Assembly (NCBI GenBank): GCA_017591395.1
Contig: WEDG01000464.1
Coordinates: forward strand, 237,443 to 301,442
Source of the DNA: Schistocephalus solidus
Taxonomy: Eukaryota; Platyhelminthes; Cestoda; Diphyllobothriidea; Diphyllobothriidae
Direction of reading: 5' to 3'
DNA length: 64,000 nt
Shown here one piece after another: positions 9,688 to 21,410 of this stretch (positions are counted from its first letter, which is position 1; every line of letters begins with the position of its first letter). The notes beneath the pieces are model-generated. The model saw only the letters and a list, made by a program, of their open reading frames with translations. It was not told the DNA's origin and did no database searches. Both the position numbers and the translations under genes were made by a program.

Positions 9688-10542
9688 ATGTCACCAAACA
9701 TACATTTCGACCAACAACGAAATCTCGTTATTAAAGGGGTTCCCGAGTCCACTTCTCTGATTTCAAAGGAAAGGGTAGAACATGACCTCAGTCTTTTCCG
9801 AGAATACTCATATTCGATTCTTCGAGATGGCGAATGCGTAACAGTGCACAAAGCATTCCGTTTAGGAAAAGCGGATGTTTCACATGAACTATCATCACCA
9901 AGGCCTCTTAAAATCATTCTTGAAAATGATGTTCAGGCTTCACGCCTCCTAGAACGGAGAACGGCTCTCCGTAGCTCACACAGGGATGTGTTTTTTCAGC
10001 CGGATTACGAACCCAAGGAAAGGTACGAAATGAGGATGCTGAGAGCAGAACTGAAGAGGAGGACCAAGCAGGGGGAAAAATGGCTCCAAATAAAGGACGG
10101 GGAAATAAAAAGTGATAAAGAGGTCTTTCTTATGGCAGACCCCGTACATAATCAAGGTGGATTCTCGCCGAGACGGAGGACACTAAATACGATGTACCCA
10201 ACTGTACAGAGGTTGAATAATACAAAGAAGGCGCTCCGGAACTCGGATGACGACCACTCATCAGAACACAGCGTCGGTGGGATGGACACCAGTTCATCTC
10301 GGAAAACAATGACAGACTCTAGTATTCAATCGCGCGAAATGCGCAGAAGTCTTTATGGAGGAGTGACCCAGTCTAAATTGAGATGTTTGTATACCAATGC
10401 TCAGAGTCTCCTATCGAAAGTAAATGAACTTAAAGCATTAGTATCAGACCGAACCCCCGATATCGTTGCCATTACGGAAACGTGGCTCAAAGCCGAAATC
10501 GCGGATAGCGAGGTTTCGATTGATGGATACCAACTTTTTTGA
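9688..10542 (+). pseudogene. ORF1-type domain fused to endonuclease start (LINE A3)
   Basis: This is an open frame of 284 residues. Residues ~10-110 form a module beginning NLVIKGVPESTSLISKERV and containing FRLGKA and PLKIILEND, which recurs in family C (38218-38622) and G (15850). Its layout resembles the RRM-like nucleic-acid-binding region of LINE ORF1 proteins. A basic stretch follows (MRMLRAELKRRTKQGEKW). From about residue 230 the same frame enters the endonuclease (LRCLYTNAQSLLSKVNELK, then the catalytic glutamate in VAITETW). It frameshifts at about 10538. So ORF1-like and endonuclease parts are in one polypeptide rather than two ORFs. Confidence 0.7.
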
Positions 10543-11116
10543 AAAGACCGAGAAAAAAAAGGGAGGAGGAGTTGCCGTATATGTTAGGACAGGAATCTCG
10601 GCAGTCGAACGAGCACACTCCATCTTCCCTGAATATGAATTTCTCTGGATAAAGATTAAAAAGGTATGTTCACAGAACCTACAATTCTTGCCGATCTACA
10701 GACCACCGAAAATTCCAAGTGCAGCTGATGAGTCCCTCCTCCATTTGCTCAAGGAAGTAGCAAGTCACCCGGAGGTGCTTATTGCTGGAGATTTAAATGC
10801 ACCTATAGTAGACTGGGTTAATCTGACAGTTGATGGTGCACCAACTTCCTTCGGCCAAAAGCTAATGGATCTCACTCTCGACCAACCTCTGGTACAGAAG
10901 GTTAACATTCCAACGAGATTTAGAGAAAACCAGAGAGCAAATTGCCTGGACCTTGTATTTACGAATGACTTCTCTAGCATCGATGAAGTGTATTCTATTG
11001 CACCCCTCGGTAAGAGTGGCCATAGTACGCTGATGTGGGATTACTCACTTTATTCTCAGCGCCAGAATGGAACGGAATGTAAGCGAAATATATGGAAGGC
11101 TGATTTAACGCGATGA
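10466..11116 (+). pseudogene. Endonuclease domain, main part (LINE A3)
   Basis: After a frameshift the endonuclease continues in this frame. Motifs are GGGVAVYVRTGI, YRPPKIP, the catalytic IAGDLNAPIVDW and the C-terminal SGHSTL equivalent of the SDH box. Length and motif order fit the apurinic-like endonucleases of CR1/Jockey-type LINEs. The stop at 11114-11116 is followed by a decayed basic linker up to 11385. Confidence 0.75.
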
Positions 11117-11384
11117 GGAAAGAACTGATGTCTATGAGATGGGATTGTTTGCTTAAAGAGAATCCAGAGGATGACTGGCGATCATTTAAGACAGTCTCAC
11201 TCGATCAGATTGAACGCTTTTGTCCAGTGAAGGTGCAAAAAAAAGAATAGTCGCCCCGCCTGGTTAACAAGAGAACTTAACAGGCAGTTAAAGAAGAAGA
11301 ATAAAAAAATGGAAGGTATTCAGGAAAACAGGGTCAGCAGAGCATCTCAAATAATTTCGTCATCAAAGAAACGCTGTAAAAAGA

Positions 11385-13268
11385 ATGATCCGTCAGGCAA
11401 GGAAGAACTATGAATCAAGAATTATTCAACAGGCTGAATATAAACCAAAAATTTTATTCCATTATGTCAATAGCCGACTAAAAAACAAGGACCCAGTAGC
11501 AGTACTCATGGATGGGAATAGTGTTGAAGTCGTTGAAAATTGCGACAAAGCCGAGTACTTAGGTCGTTTTTTTGCGTCGGTTTTCACTAGAGAACCGGAA
11601 CTTCAGCTTGACCACGTTAACAGTGCTGTTATAGACGCCGGTCCAGTACTTGAATATATAATCTTCCAGGAACCTCTCGTGGAACTAGAACTGCAAAATC
11701 TGAAAGAAGCGAAGTCATCTGGTCCGGACGATATACCGGCCAAGTTCTTGAAAGAACTGGCCAGCGAACTGTCCAAACCACTAGCGCATATATTTAATTC
11801 GTCATTTGAATCAGGGAAACTGCCATCCGAATGGAAGGCAGCAAATATATACCCCATATACAAGAGTGGTGCTTGATATAATGTCAACAATTATCAGCCT
11901 GTCAGCCTAACCTCCATTTGCTGTAAAATAATGCAATCAATAATCAAGAAGGCAACCATGAAGTTCCTTGAAGAAAACCAATTACTCTCAGATCTCCAGC
12001 ATGGCTTCAGACAGAATCGCTTTTGTCTTTCTAGTTTATTACTCTCCACAGAGCATTGGACTCGTGCACTGGACGAAAATGGTAGGGTTGACGTCCTATA
12101 CACTGATTTCAAGAAGGCGTTTGACAGTGTCCCACACAAACGTCTCATCTACAAATTATCTGAAATCGGCATAAGAGGAATGCTGCTGACATGGATCGCA
12201 GACTTTCTTACAGATAGATTGCAAACTGTGTGCGTCAATACCTCGAAGTCAAAACCTACTCCGGTTCTAAGTGGTGTCCCCAAAGGCTCGGTATTAGGGC
12301 CGTTACTCTTCTTAGTGTACAGCAACGACTGTGTCAACGACCTGGATTGCAGCGCCATCATGTTTACAGATGATGTTAAATTTTGGAGGGTCATCAGATC
12401 TGATTTCGATAGGCACGCACTTCAAGAGGATCTCAACCGTCTTAGCAGCTGGTCTGCTCGTTGGCTCTTACATTTTAACGTTGGGAAGTGTGTGGTCCTA
12501 AGACTGCGTACAAGAAGGACCAGTGAGAAGGATGATTCATAACAATACATTCTCAATGGGCAGCCCCTTTCAATTGTTGAGGAACAGAAGGACCTCGGTG
12601 TTCTAATAAAATCCTCACTTAAACCATCTTCACAGTGTTTAAAGGCAGCTAAACGCGCTACGTAGGTCTTATTTGCGCTCAGACGTGGATTTGTGCAGAT
12701 TGATAAGGAACTCTTCCGAAAAACCTACGGGGTATTTGTTCGATCTCACTTGGAATATGCCATCCAGGCCTGGAGTCCGTGGTTTAAGAAGGATTATCTA
12801 CAGCTGGAACGAGTGCAGGCGAGGGCTACGAAGATGTTCAAGAATCTAAGTCATCTGCCTTACGAAGCCAGACTGGTTGAACTTGATTTGTTTCCTCTAA
12901 ATTACAGGCAACTACGCGGTGACCTCATCCAAACCTAGTGGATTGTCAGAGGCCGCGATTTTGCCCTAGAATTCGCTGACTTCTTTGAATTGGCTGCGAC
13001 GGAACGTCAGCGGGGTCATCCCTTTAAACTGCAGAGGAAGTTTGTCCACACGGAAGTCCGTCGGAACGCCTTTTCGCAGAGGGTCGTTGGAGCATGGAAC
13101 GGACTCCCTGACGAGGTGGTCCTTTCAGAAACTGTTGACACATTTAAATTCAAACTAGATATTCATTTTCTGAGAAACTATTGTCAATATAATGAAGATT
13201 GTGTAAACAGTGCAGGTTGCGCCTGGCCCACACATATCGATGACCCTACATTTTCATTTGTCAGATAA
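11385..13268 (+). pseudogene. Reverse transcriptase of LINE A3, one frame with four in-frame stops
   Basis: The single frame 11385-13268 spans the whole RT and C-terminal domain. In order: SSGPDDIPAKFLKELASEL, NNYQPVSLTSICCKIM, HGFRQNRFC, the catalytic YTDFKKAFDSVPH, SGVPKGSVLGP, FTDD (FADD in relatives), PYEARLVELDLFPLNYRQLRGDL, and the terminal VVGAWNGLPDEVV. Stops occur at 11874 (TGA), 12540 (TAA), 12663 (TAG) and 12936 (TAG), with no frameshift between them. The preserved frame suggests a fairly young insertion or slow decay by substitutions. Catalytic aspartates are intact. Confidence 0.82.
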
Positions 13269-13360
13269 ATCACTGTAAACGTTTGTACTATTGACATTTT
13301 TGCAGGTCAATAGGGAGCTCAAGGGCAAAAGCCTACTTCCCTCAATAAAGTTACTTAAAG

Positions 13361-13894
13361 TGACTTCTGAACTCGGCGAACCCATAAGGGATCAATTTTT
13401 ACAAGCCCACAGCGTTCTTGATACGACAGATTATGGTGCCCCAACGATAAACATTTTTTCGTAAAGAAGTGCTGGACTAATTCTATTTTCTTTCGTTCAC
13501 TAGCGCGCAGAAGGCTTAATAGAAACGAGCAGTATTCTAGGCCAGGCCTAACGTACATTTTATAAAGGCAGAGTCTAATATCAATAGTTTTAAAATTTTG
13601 GAGGTTAAACCCGGCAGATCTGCGTGCTTTGGAGACAATCAGGGCGCAATGCTCTGAAGGTTTACACCGTTGGAATATGATATGCCCAGATCGCTAACAA
13701 CGCCAGGCACATTTAGATCGTGGCCATCTATGCTTAGTTGAGGCTGATGATCGTCGCCAACAACCATAACGGAACATTTGTGCCAAGAAAGGGAAAGGCG
13801 CCATGTGCAGCACCACTGGGCAAAGGCCTCAAGATCGTTTTTTAATAGATCAAGCACGGTGTCTCGATCTGCCGGCTTGCATCGATAGGCAACT
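13361..13894 (-). mobile_element. Family C LINE fragment (RT palm end and thumb)
   Basis: Minus-strand ORFs 13355-13558 and 13639-13857 match the family C RT: MYVRPGLEYCSFLLSLL against MYVRPSLEYCSFLFSLL, and LSIDGHDLNVPG against LSIDGHDLNVSG. It begins right after the A3 3' end. It stops at about 13894, where plus-strand LINE D sequence starts. Both ends of the element are missing. Confidence 0.7.
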
Positions 13895-15480
13895 TTTAAT
13901 GTAGCAGTTATCTATTTTGATCTTAGTAAAAGTGCCTCATAGACGACTTCTAGCTAAACTAGAAGCTATCATATTTCGTAGCCCCCTTACTGGCTTTATT
14001 AGATCATACCTAAATGATCAAAAACAAATCATTTTAGTGGGGTCCTCATACTCAAGTGCTACCCCGATTGTTAGTGGTGTCCTTGAAGGTACCGTTTAGG
14101 TCCTTTCTGTTCTTACTGTATATAAATGATATTTCATCGATAGTTAAACATTCTCAATCTTTTATTTATGCTGATGACCTCAAATGCATGTATTCCTTCT
14201 CTAACTGTACGACCAAACGGTGCCTATAAAAAATTCATTCGGACTTAGACGCTGTTTCGGCCTGGAGGTCCACAGGGCTAATAGAGTTCTCACATACTAA
14301 GTGTCGCTAAATGAGTTTTGGGCCTGTAAGGCTGCCGCAACCTCTTATTTTTAAAGGTTGCCCTATGATTGAATGTTCCTCCATCAAGGACTTGGGCTTA
14401 AGCTACACCAATAAATTAGATCTTCGCCTCATGCCGATATAACTATGGCAAAAGCTGCTCAGATTTGCGGTTTTATTTCTTAAAATTTCTACCTTCCTGA
14501 AATTAAATAAAGCATTTATCGTATGTTTGTACTTCCCATTTTTTTAATTTTGCTGTCCTTGTTTCGGTTTAATGAACGAATCTGGCCGTTCAAAAATTGA
14601 AAATGTTCAAAGAAATTTCACAAAAAACTCATACTTCCGACTCTTTCAACTACTTCCTGCTCAACAAGATGCCAGTTAACGAAGCTTAAATTGCTTTGGG
14701 TCAGGAGACTTGAAGCAGGCTTTTGTCTCCTTTTCCGACTAAATAATAGTTTAACTCTCCCCAAGCTTTCTGTCATTACCCCCGTTAGTCTACCTTATAA
14801 CCTAAGAAATTCTGCGCTAGTTATACCTCCCCCTGCATCCTCCACATGTAAACGCTCTCTCTTCTTTGCTTCTAGTTATAGATTTCTTTGGAATAACTTG
14901 CCAATTGAAATAAGGTCGTTAACTAGTCTATCTGCATTCAAGCGAAGACTGCACATTCATCTAAAAACTGATTCTATTAAATTTTATTTTCCTCATCTTT
15001 TCCCAGTAGCTTTCCCATGACTCGGATAAAAGACCATCGGGAATTAAAGTGACCCTCTTGAAACAATATTTTTGCTACCTGGAGTCGCCCATGAAACAAT
15101 GTGTCTCCTTATATCACCAGTCATCCAAACAATGAAGTCATTCGGGAGTACACATTCGGTGGTCCACAGTCTAAAATGCTACCGTTTCTTTGGATGGTAA
15201 CCATCATCAGAATTCAATTCTGGATCCTAAGATGCTGAGGACTTACTTTCATTGACGCATTTTACGTGAGATTTTGTTTCATACGCCTAAGTGATCAAGA
15301 ACAAACTCTCTCGACCTTTTTTTATCTCATTCTGAAATGCTACTGCAGCATTACCTTACTCTAACCCCCGACCTTATCTTCTTAGCAGTTTTTTCTCCTT
15401 CCTTCTATTCGAAAACGAAGGCCTATTGAACTCTGCATCCATTTTTAAGGTAGGAGTTTTTTTCACTGCCTAACACCATG
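13895..15480 (+). mobile_element. LINE D (B-related), 5'-truncated: RT and 3' UTR
   Basis: The plus-strand frame opens at VIYFDLSK and continues with LLAKLEAI, GSSYSSATPIVSGV and AKAAQICGFIS. It ends in a C-terminal ORF (14691-15020) with FLWNNLPIEIRSLTSLSAFKRRLHIHL. A ~480-base 3' UTR (14990-15480) follows and is repeated at 21411-21905 (plus) and 31271-31760 (minus). The RT has many stops and frameshifts. The minus-strand D copy at 31271-32878 begins at almost the same RT point. Confidence 0.65.
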
Positions 15481-16150
15481 AATGAGCGACAGTAGCATGA
15501 TATATACATGTCCATTGATCTACAATAGAGCAGGTCATCAAAGTCAGCGAATTAATGGCGGAAAATAAGCCTGTGACTTATCTACAGACCTGGATGCCAC
15601 AAACCCAAATTCAGCCTTTACGGGCGCTATTCGAGCGCACGCAGTGTCAGAAGAATTAACCTGTTTGAAAGGTCCAAAGCAATTTCAGAAAATCAACCAG
15701 TAGGCTCACCGATGAAGACTAATTTGAACACAGTATTTAAGGCAGTAACAAAGTGCATGATTCAACCCTCCATTACTAAAAGAAAGCAGGATGCAGGCAC
15801 AGGTTTTTTCCGTGATAGATCATTTTGTCTTGTAGTTCAGGGAGCCCCCGAGGCTACTGGGGGAACTCCAAAGGAAAGGGTAAAACAGGATCTGCTTACA
15901 TTCAAAATTTATTGAATGATACACAAGTGCCTTGTGTGGTAGTCGAAATAAAAAAATATCTTTCGATTGGGGCCTCTCGGTAGAAATGAAACGCATGAGG
16001 TGCGACCAAAACCGTTGAAGTTCAACTTGGGGGGAAACAGCAGGAAGATCTACTGCTCTCTCGAAAGTCCCGACTACGAAAGAATCATCATGGGATATTT
16101 TTCAGCCGCATTACTTTCCCACCGATCGGGTGAAAATGAGGACACTGGAT
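15481..16150 (+). pseudogene. ORF1-type fragment of a family G/A LINE
   Basis: ORF 15712-15915 contains CLVVQGAPEATGGTPKERVKQDLL. It lines up with NLVIKGVPESTSLISKERVEHDLS in A3, so this is the RRM-like ORF1 module. It continues in another frame (15967-16152) with RPKPLKFNLGG, matching PRPLKIILEN. It ends where a minus-strand family C fragment begins. No endonuclease or RT follows. Confidence 0.55.
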
Positions 16151-16945
16151 AGCGCAAGTACAGTGTGTTTACAGTCTTTCTGTGTTTTTAAGGAATTTGG
16201 ATTCTGCTCCAGACAAGAGAGCATCCATGGACGGTTGTATGTTGTCTGCTGATGAATTCACCGCTGGTAGGCTGCAGTGACAGCATCATCCTCCACGGTG
16301 TAAGAGCTTGTGGTGAGCTCAGATGGCGCGCACTCCGTTGATCTGGGAGACAGAAGTATGCGTGTTGGTCCCCAGAATTTCTGGAAGCTATGCTGAACGC
16401 AGAATCTAGTAAAAGGTCTCTTAAACAAGGAATAACTTCGCAGAATTTTATAGTTTGGGGTAGTTTATTCCATATTGCTATGGCGTTTAATTAAGTGACG
16501 GTACTTAACTGTACGAAATAAGACCAGGGGATGACTGCGGCACCGAGTGTGGTGAAGGTGCCTCAGAGTGGTCAGTGGATTACATTATAGAATGTTTAAA
16601 AGCTTAAACCACAAAGAGTGTCGCTTCTGTTACTGGGAAAAACATAAGGGAGGAGTATTTATAAACCCACCTCGTTCTTGATACGTCAGATTACGGTGCT
16701 CCGGTGATGCAATACCTTTGGGGGAAAATATTCTAAACCTATTCTATTTATTCCGTTCACAAGCGCGCAGATGTCCAAATAGAAACCAGCCGTATGCGAG
16801 AGCAAAATAAATAGTTTTAAAATTTCTACGAATTTTTCGATAGCTCTGCCGGCTTTGGATATAATCAGGGCGCAGCAATCTGAAATATTAAGACCGTTGT
16901 AATAGGATATATCCAGCTCCTGAAAAACTGCATTTTTTACAGCCA
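16151..16945 (-). mobile_element. Family C LINE fragment, RT end and 3' region
   Basis: Read on the minus strand this matches the full C element from the middle of the RT (ISYYNGLNISDCCALIISKAGRA against ISYSSSLNLLDHCALIVSKARQT) into the 3' UTR. The extreme 3' end with hairpin and AATAAATA tail is absent. It is more divergent than the other C copies. Confidence 0.65.
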
Positions 16946-17110
16946 ATGAGCAGATCAGCTGCTAAGACAGTTGAGGCTCTCTTGAAGTGCTTGCCTATCA
17001 GCATCAGATCTGATGACCCTCCTTAATATTGCATCGTCTGCAAAAATGATGGCGCTGAAACCCAGGTCGTTTTCACAGTCGATGATGAATGCTTACGAAA
17101 CATAATCAAT
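16946..17110 (-). pseudogene. A3-like RT fragment joined to family C
   Basis: The minus-strand translation reads FADDAILRRVIRSDADRQAL then QESLNCLSS, matching the A3 RT (FTDDVKFWRVIRSDFDRHAL, QEDLNRLSS). At about 16945 it switches, in the same orientation and at roughly the same place in the RT, to family C sequence. The join is sharp, giving a mosaic RT. Confidence 0.55.
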
Positions 17111-18239
17111 TAATGTATAAATTGTATATTTTAGGCCCAGAGAGCCCCGTCATTTTAAACTTAGTATCGCGGTATAGATACATACAAAGTGGATAATTGC
17201 TGTACGATGTGAGCAGCCGTATTAACAGCAGAAATCATTAATATGGTTGGTATATCCAATTCAGAATGATTTACCATTTTTAAAACAATAGTCAGCAATC
17301 TTTGACATATACGGTGAACTAGAAAAGAAGCAGTAAAAAACTCCAACGGTTAAATCGGAGGCGGAATGGGTGAGCTGCCAATTTACAAAAAAACTAGGAG
17401 AAAAAATCTGCTTCACTAAAACATTAATAGCTAGATGCAATGAGATAGTATTGTGACGTTGCTGACAACGTAGGAGGGTTCGGAACGCTTCTTGTCAGGT
17501 TAGAGATAATAAAGCAGTCAGAGCAACTTTTTATATCCACCAATGGAGGTAAGAGAGGAGGAAATCATCGTAGACAACGTGGTCGAAACAAAGAGGGGAC
17601 AGTAGAGGTCACGAGATCATCATCGAGATGCGACCTTGCTGACTGCATCGTCCATCACCAAAGAGGTGAAACCATCAGAACCCGCCTCGATCATCAACAG
17701 AACCTGGAGATTATCGTCAGGGATGCAAATTCGGAGAAAAGTATCAAGGTTGTCAAGAGTTGGCAATGCTTGTTTAAAAGGAGATGAAGAAAAAAGTGAA
17801 TGCAAAAATTGACTCTGCAGAGGATGATGGTAATATAATTATAGACCAATATAATATCAAGGGAGCTGCCTCAAATATCAGGAAGACCCTTTTCAAAATC
17901 CAAAAGATGCGAGTTTGGGAAGGAAACAGACAATAAGGACTTTATATCTTCCGAAGTTAAATGTTTGCGTAACTTTGTTTTGAAAATAGGTAATGAGGAC
18001 GACAACCTAATTTTCAGTGGAAGATTATTCCATATAAAGCATATTTGGAGGCAAATACTGATATTGGCTAGTTGTGGAGCTAAGTGGTGGTGAAATGATC
18101 ATGGAGGAATTACGAGTGGCAAAGGGTCGATTTACCGGAGTGAGAGCGTTAATTCGTGGGAGATTTGGGCTAGAGTTAACGCGAAACAGGAAGCAGAGAC
18201 CGGCTTCGAGTCTTCTAACCCACAGAAATTTAATGTCTG

Positions 18240-18818
18240 CTAACTGACATCTATCCGTATAAGAGATACTGAATCCAGGAAGAGAAAATGGTCAATCTTA
18301 CTGCGGTCAGAGGCGTTCATCAGCCCAAAGAGGGGACAGCAGTATTCTAGGATAGGAAGAACAAAAATGCGGTATAGGTTTAAGTTTATTTCCAGAAAAA
18401 AGAAATTATGTGATATAAAACCACATATCTGTGCAGCCTTTGCAGAAATTCGATCTGCATGAGGCGATCCTGCTAGCTTATTCGTGTAACTTAGACCTAA
18501 GTCTTTTATGGTTGATCGTTCTAAAAGTGTACTATTTTGAAAAACTAGGGGTCCAGGAAGCTTGGCGGGGCCAAAACACATGAAACTGCTCTTGGATGGA
18601 GAAAATTCAATTTGCCAAGTACAGCTCCAACGTGAGAGCATAAGTAGATCCGTGTTGATTTTATCAACGCAACTTTTGGCAGTGTCTTTAGAAAATGAAT
18701 AAATGCACTTGAGATCGTCAGGGTAAACGAAATTTTGTGAATTTGTGAGTAAAGTTGAAATTTCGTTTATTTCGAGAATGAAGAGAAAGGAACCTAGAGC
18801 CGTGTCTTCAGATTCCAT
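18240..18818 (-). pseudogene. Reverse transcriptase (palm/thumb) of LINE B1
   Basis: This 192-residue ORF starts inside the palm: ALGSFLFILEINEISTLL, then the catalytic box as YPDD, where relatives have YADD. LLMLSRWSCTWQIEFSPSKS, DLGLSYTNK and YRIFVLPILEYCCPLFGLMN follow. The fingers and the first catalytic aspartate block are deleted upstream. Non-functional. Confidence 0.75.
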
Positions 18819-19184
18819 CGTAAGATGATTTGCAAGAACGCACTAAACAGTTCTGCCTTGTCAGAGTCTTCGAGAATGAAGTTCTTGTCTTCTTTTAGTA
18901 ACGGAGGAATTTCATAACCTCTTTTAGAGGAGGATCGACGGCGGAACGGTTGAGCAACAGATTTTGCAGAGTTTGGCTCACTGAGTGCGCAAGATTCCCT
19001 CTGTCTGTCATGTGCAAGACGAATCTTAGAGGCTAATTCAAAAATCTCTGCGATACTTAAATGTACAGAAAGTTACTAACTAAGCTCATATCTGCGAGGT
19101 AAAAAGCATGATAGGTACGAACGGCACTAGCCTTTTTCGATGAAACATTCGGAAGGCAACAGTGAATTATTGTATGGTAACTTT

Positions 19185-19779
19185 TTAAGAGGCCCTGCTT
19201 AAAATCAACGAAAAGGGGAGCAATGTCGTTGAAGAACGGACAAGCTGGGACCAATTAGAAAAACTAATGGTATCGAGGAAATGCTTAAATCTGGGTGGAC
19301 AAAAGTTTGAAATCCAGTCAATTTCAGGAAAATTAAAATCCCCAGCGATTATTTTAATGTTAAAATTGGACTCCGAAATCAATTAAAAAATTTCAAAAGT
19401 TTTGCATCATCATTGGATGATGAATTACGCGGGTTGTTAATACATCCGAGAATCGCCTTTTGCCGGGGCGACAGGATAATGGATGCGATCAGTTATTGCC
19501 AGAGAATGACGTAACATCTAGATCAAATGGGAAGTGCTCAAATGAAGCTTTAATATAGAGAAGACGACCACCACCATGCTTGCTAATGTGGTCTTTACAG
19601 TAGGGATCATACTGGTCTATGACAAGCAAAGAGTCGGAAATTAAGGGATGGGTCCAAGATTCAGTTACACATAAAACATCGAACATTAACTCGAAAGCAA
19701 TGGCTCTAAGTTGGGCCATCTTATTTAAAACAGATCTAGCATTAAGTAATATGACATCAAGCGTAGTTCGAGTATCCAA
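19185..19779 (-). pseudogene. Endonuclease domain of LINE B1
   Basis: Two ORFs cover the domain. 19489-19779 begins LDVILLNARSVLNKMAQLR and has the catalytic glutamate in CVTESWTHP, then GGGRLLYIK. 19185-19382 has the catalytic IAGDFNFPEIDW followed by WSQLVRSS. They are in different frames, so the domain is broken. The same motifs are intact in one frame in copy B5 (25086-25823). Confidence 0.75.
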
Positions 19780-20176
19780 ACTAGGGTTATCGTTACTTAT
19801 ATAAAAGGAATACTTGGTAGTGGGGAAGTAAACTGTAAAGAGGAAGGTGCGGACGGAAAGAAAAATTGCTGTTGTCTACAATTAGCTAAGCTGTTACTGC
19901 TAACTTAATTAGGATTATTGTAGAGAAACATATTTGGGTGGTATCCATTGAGAGGAAGACTATGTTCTGCGTTAGCGTAAATAGGAGCCCTATAAATAGG
20001 ATTTTGAGGAATATTGGAATAATATGGGGGGAGAATAATATTTAAAAATGGAACAAATTGTTTTGGAAAACTGTAACCGTAAGGGGTAGTGTTAAATAAT
20101 GGGGGTGCCTGAGAAGTTGATTGGTTGGGATAATTGCTAAGGACATTTTGGGTATGTATTGTAGATGCTGGAGGGT

Positions 20177-21221
20177 TTAGAGGTTTTTCCCAACTTTTAT
20201 AACGTTTTTCTTTTTAGAACATAAGTTTGGAGCATACTTTGACTTGCCCAGGTTTTTGATAAGTTTAAAAGATTGGACAGCTGAGACTGGAGTGGATAGC
20301 GTGGAATGGGATTGAGGTGGACTTGACCAAATTTTGTTGACTAAGTCAACAGTAGAAATACAAGAAAAACTACGTTGAAACGGAAAAGAAGTCGGTCTTG
20401 GCACTTTAGATGGAGTTACTGACATTAAAGTTGGGCTAACGACATGGCTGATAGCTACTGCGTTGGAAATTCTTATTCGCGAGGAAGAAGGCGTTAATGG
20501 ATTGGTTGAAAGAAGAGTGGGAGTTGAAGTTAAGCAGGGTTTTGAACCTGTCACTATATAAGATTGGTGTACCGTCTCGTTATGGTTTGCATAGCCGTGA
20601 CCAGACTTATGGATAATGGATTGAGAGGCCGAAAGACCTATGCAAGAGGGGAGACACATTATTTCGCTCCATTTGCGTAAGATCCCGACAAAGGAAACAT
20701 TTTGCAACCTCTACATAACGAGAAATGCAACCTCGTTGTGCAAAAATTGAGTCCACCTCCATTGGTGAAAAAAAGGGTGACTAATATAGGTGGATTTTTG
20801 CTACGTGAGGAGAGGTGTTTGGCTTCCGCTATTTTGTAGTTGAAACCGCTCGAGTACAGGAATTCTACTGCAACGTCAATAGGTTGTCTGTCCCGAGAAA
20901 CATTTTTTAAAAGCAAATTATGATTTCGTTCTGTCGGTCTGATGTTTCACTGGCAACCAAATGGACGAGAGAATCTAGACGCTGACATTCCTGAGAGGGA
21001 AGAACAGAGATGTCACCGTCAAATAAGTTCCCCAGTATAGAGAGAACTGATCCAAACTTAAACATAAAATCATTACAATTTCGTAAAGCAGAGAGATCAA
21101 GCTGCTTAGCTTTAACGATTGGTTGCATATGCATATCACTGCTGTGACTCTTAGATGCAACCAAGCAACGCTTCGGTGCAATGGCTGAAAACTTGCGACG
21201 AGCCGAGATTTTCGTTCTCAT
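20177..21221 (-). pseudogene. ORF1 region of LINE B1
   Basis: The minus-strand pieces include EISARRKFSAIAPKRCLVAS (from 21221), LDLSALRNCNDFMFKFGSVL and RLDSLVHLVASETSDRQN. These are conserved in B5 (LALSSLQNCNDYMMKFYSIL, RLYSLVHLVASEAFDRQK). Further on is a cysteine-containing CFLCRDL with MERNN and a long Ser/Thr/Pro-rich tail (20177-20560). No match to a named domain is evident. By position it is the element's first ORF. Several frameshifts. Confidence 0.6.
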
Positions 21222-21410
21222 TTTTGCTAGGAGGCTTTCATTTGGTCAAACTTAGGAAAAAATCAGGCGAATAATATTCTGCGACAAATGTTTTTCCAAA
21301 ATTTTAACTAAAGACCTTTATACGTGCTTGATAAAAATTCTTAGTAAAACAGATCCACCTGACTAATAACGAGGCTATATCGGTTGAAAACGTTGACTCT
21401 AAATGTTCAC

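Larger units (their letters stand above)
9606..13360 (+). mobile_element. LINE copy A3 (family A), best-preserved coding region
   Basis: This ~3.75-kb element carries an ORF1-type domain (9688-10350), endonuclease (10370-11116), linker and RT (11385-13268). A short 3' UTR ends near CTCAATAAAGTTACTTAAAGTG (about 13340-13360). The RT half keeps one reading frame throughout and is damaged only by in-frame stops. Two frameshifts lie in the endonuclease/linker half (near 10540 and between 11116 and 11385). A minus-strand family C fragment follows immediately. Confidence 0.8.
17111..21410 (-). mobile_element. LINE copy B1 (family B), near full length
   Basis: On the minus strand, from 21410 down, are a 5' UTR, an ORF1 region (21221-20177), endonuclease (about 19780-19185), a shortened RT (18818-18240), a C-terminal region and a 3' UTR. 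It ends near 17117 with the block AAATTGTATATTTTAGGCCC. The same 3' end occurs at 32895, 58150 and 62470. Between endonuclease and RT the fingers region is missing (about 19050-18820), an internal deletion. About 4.3 kb. Confidence 0.75.
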
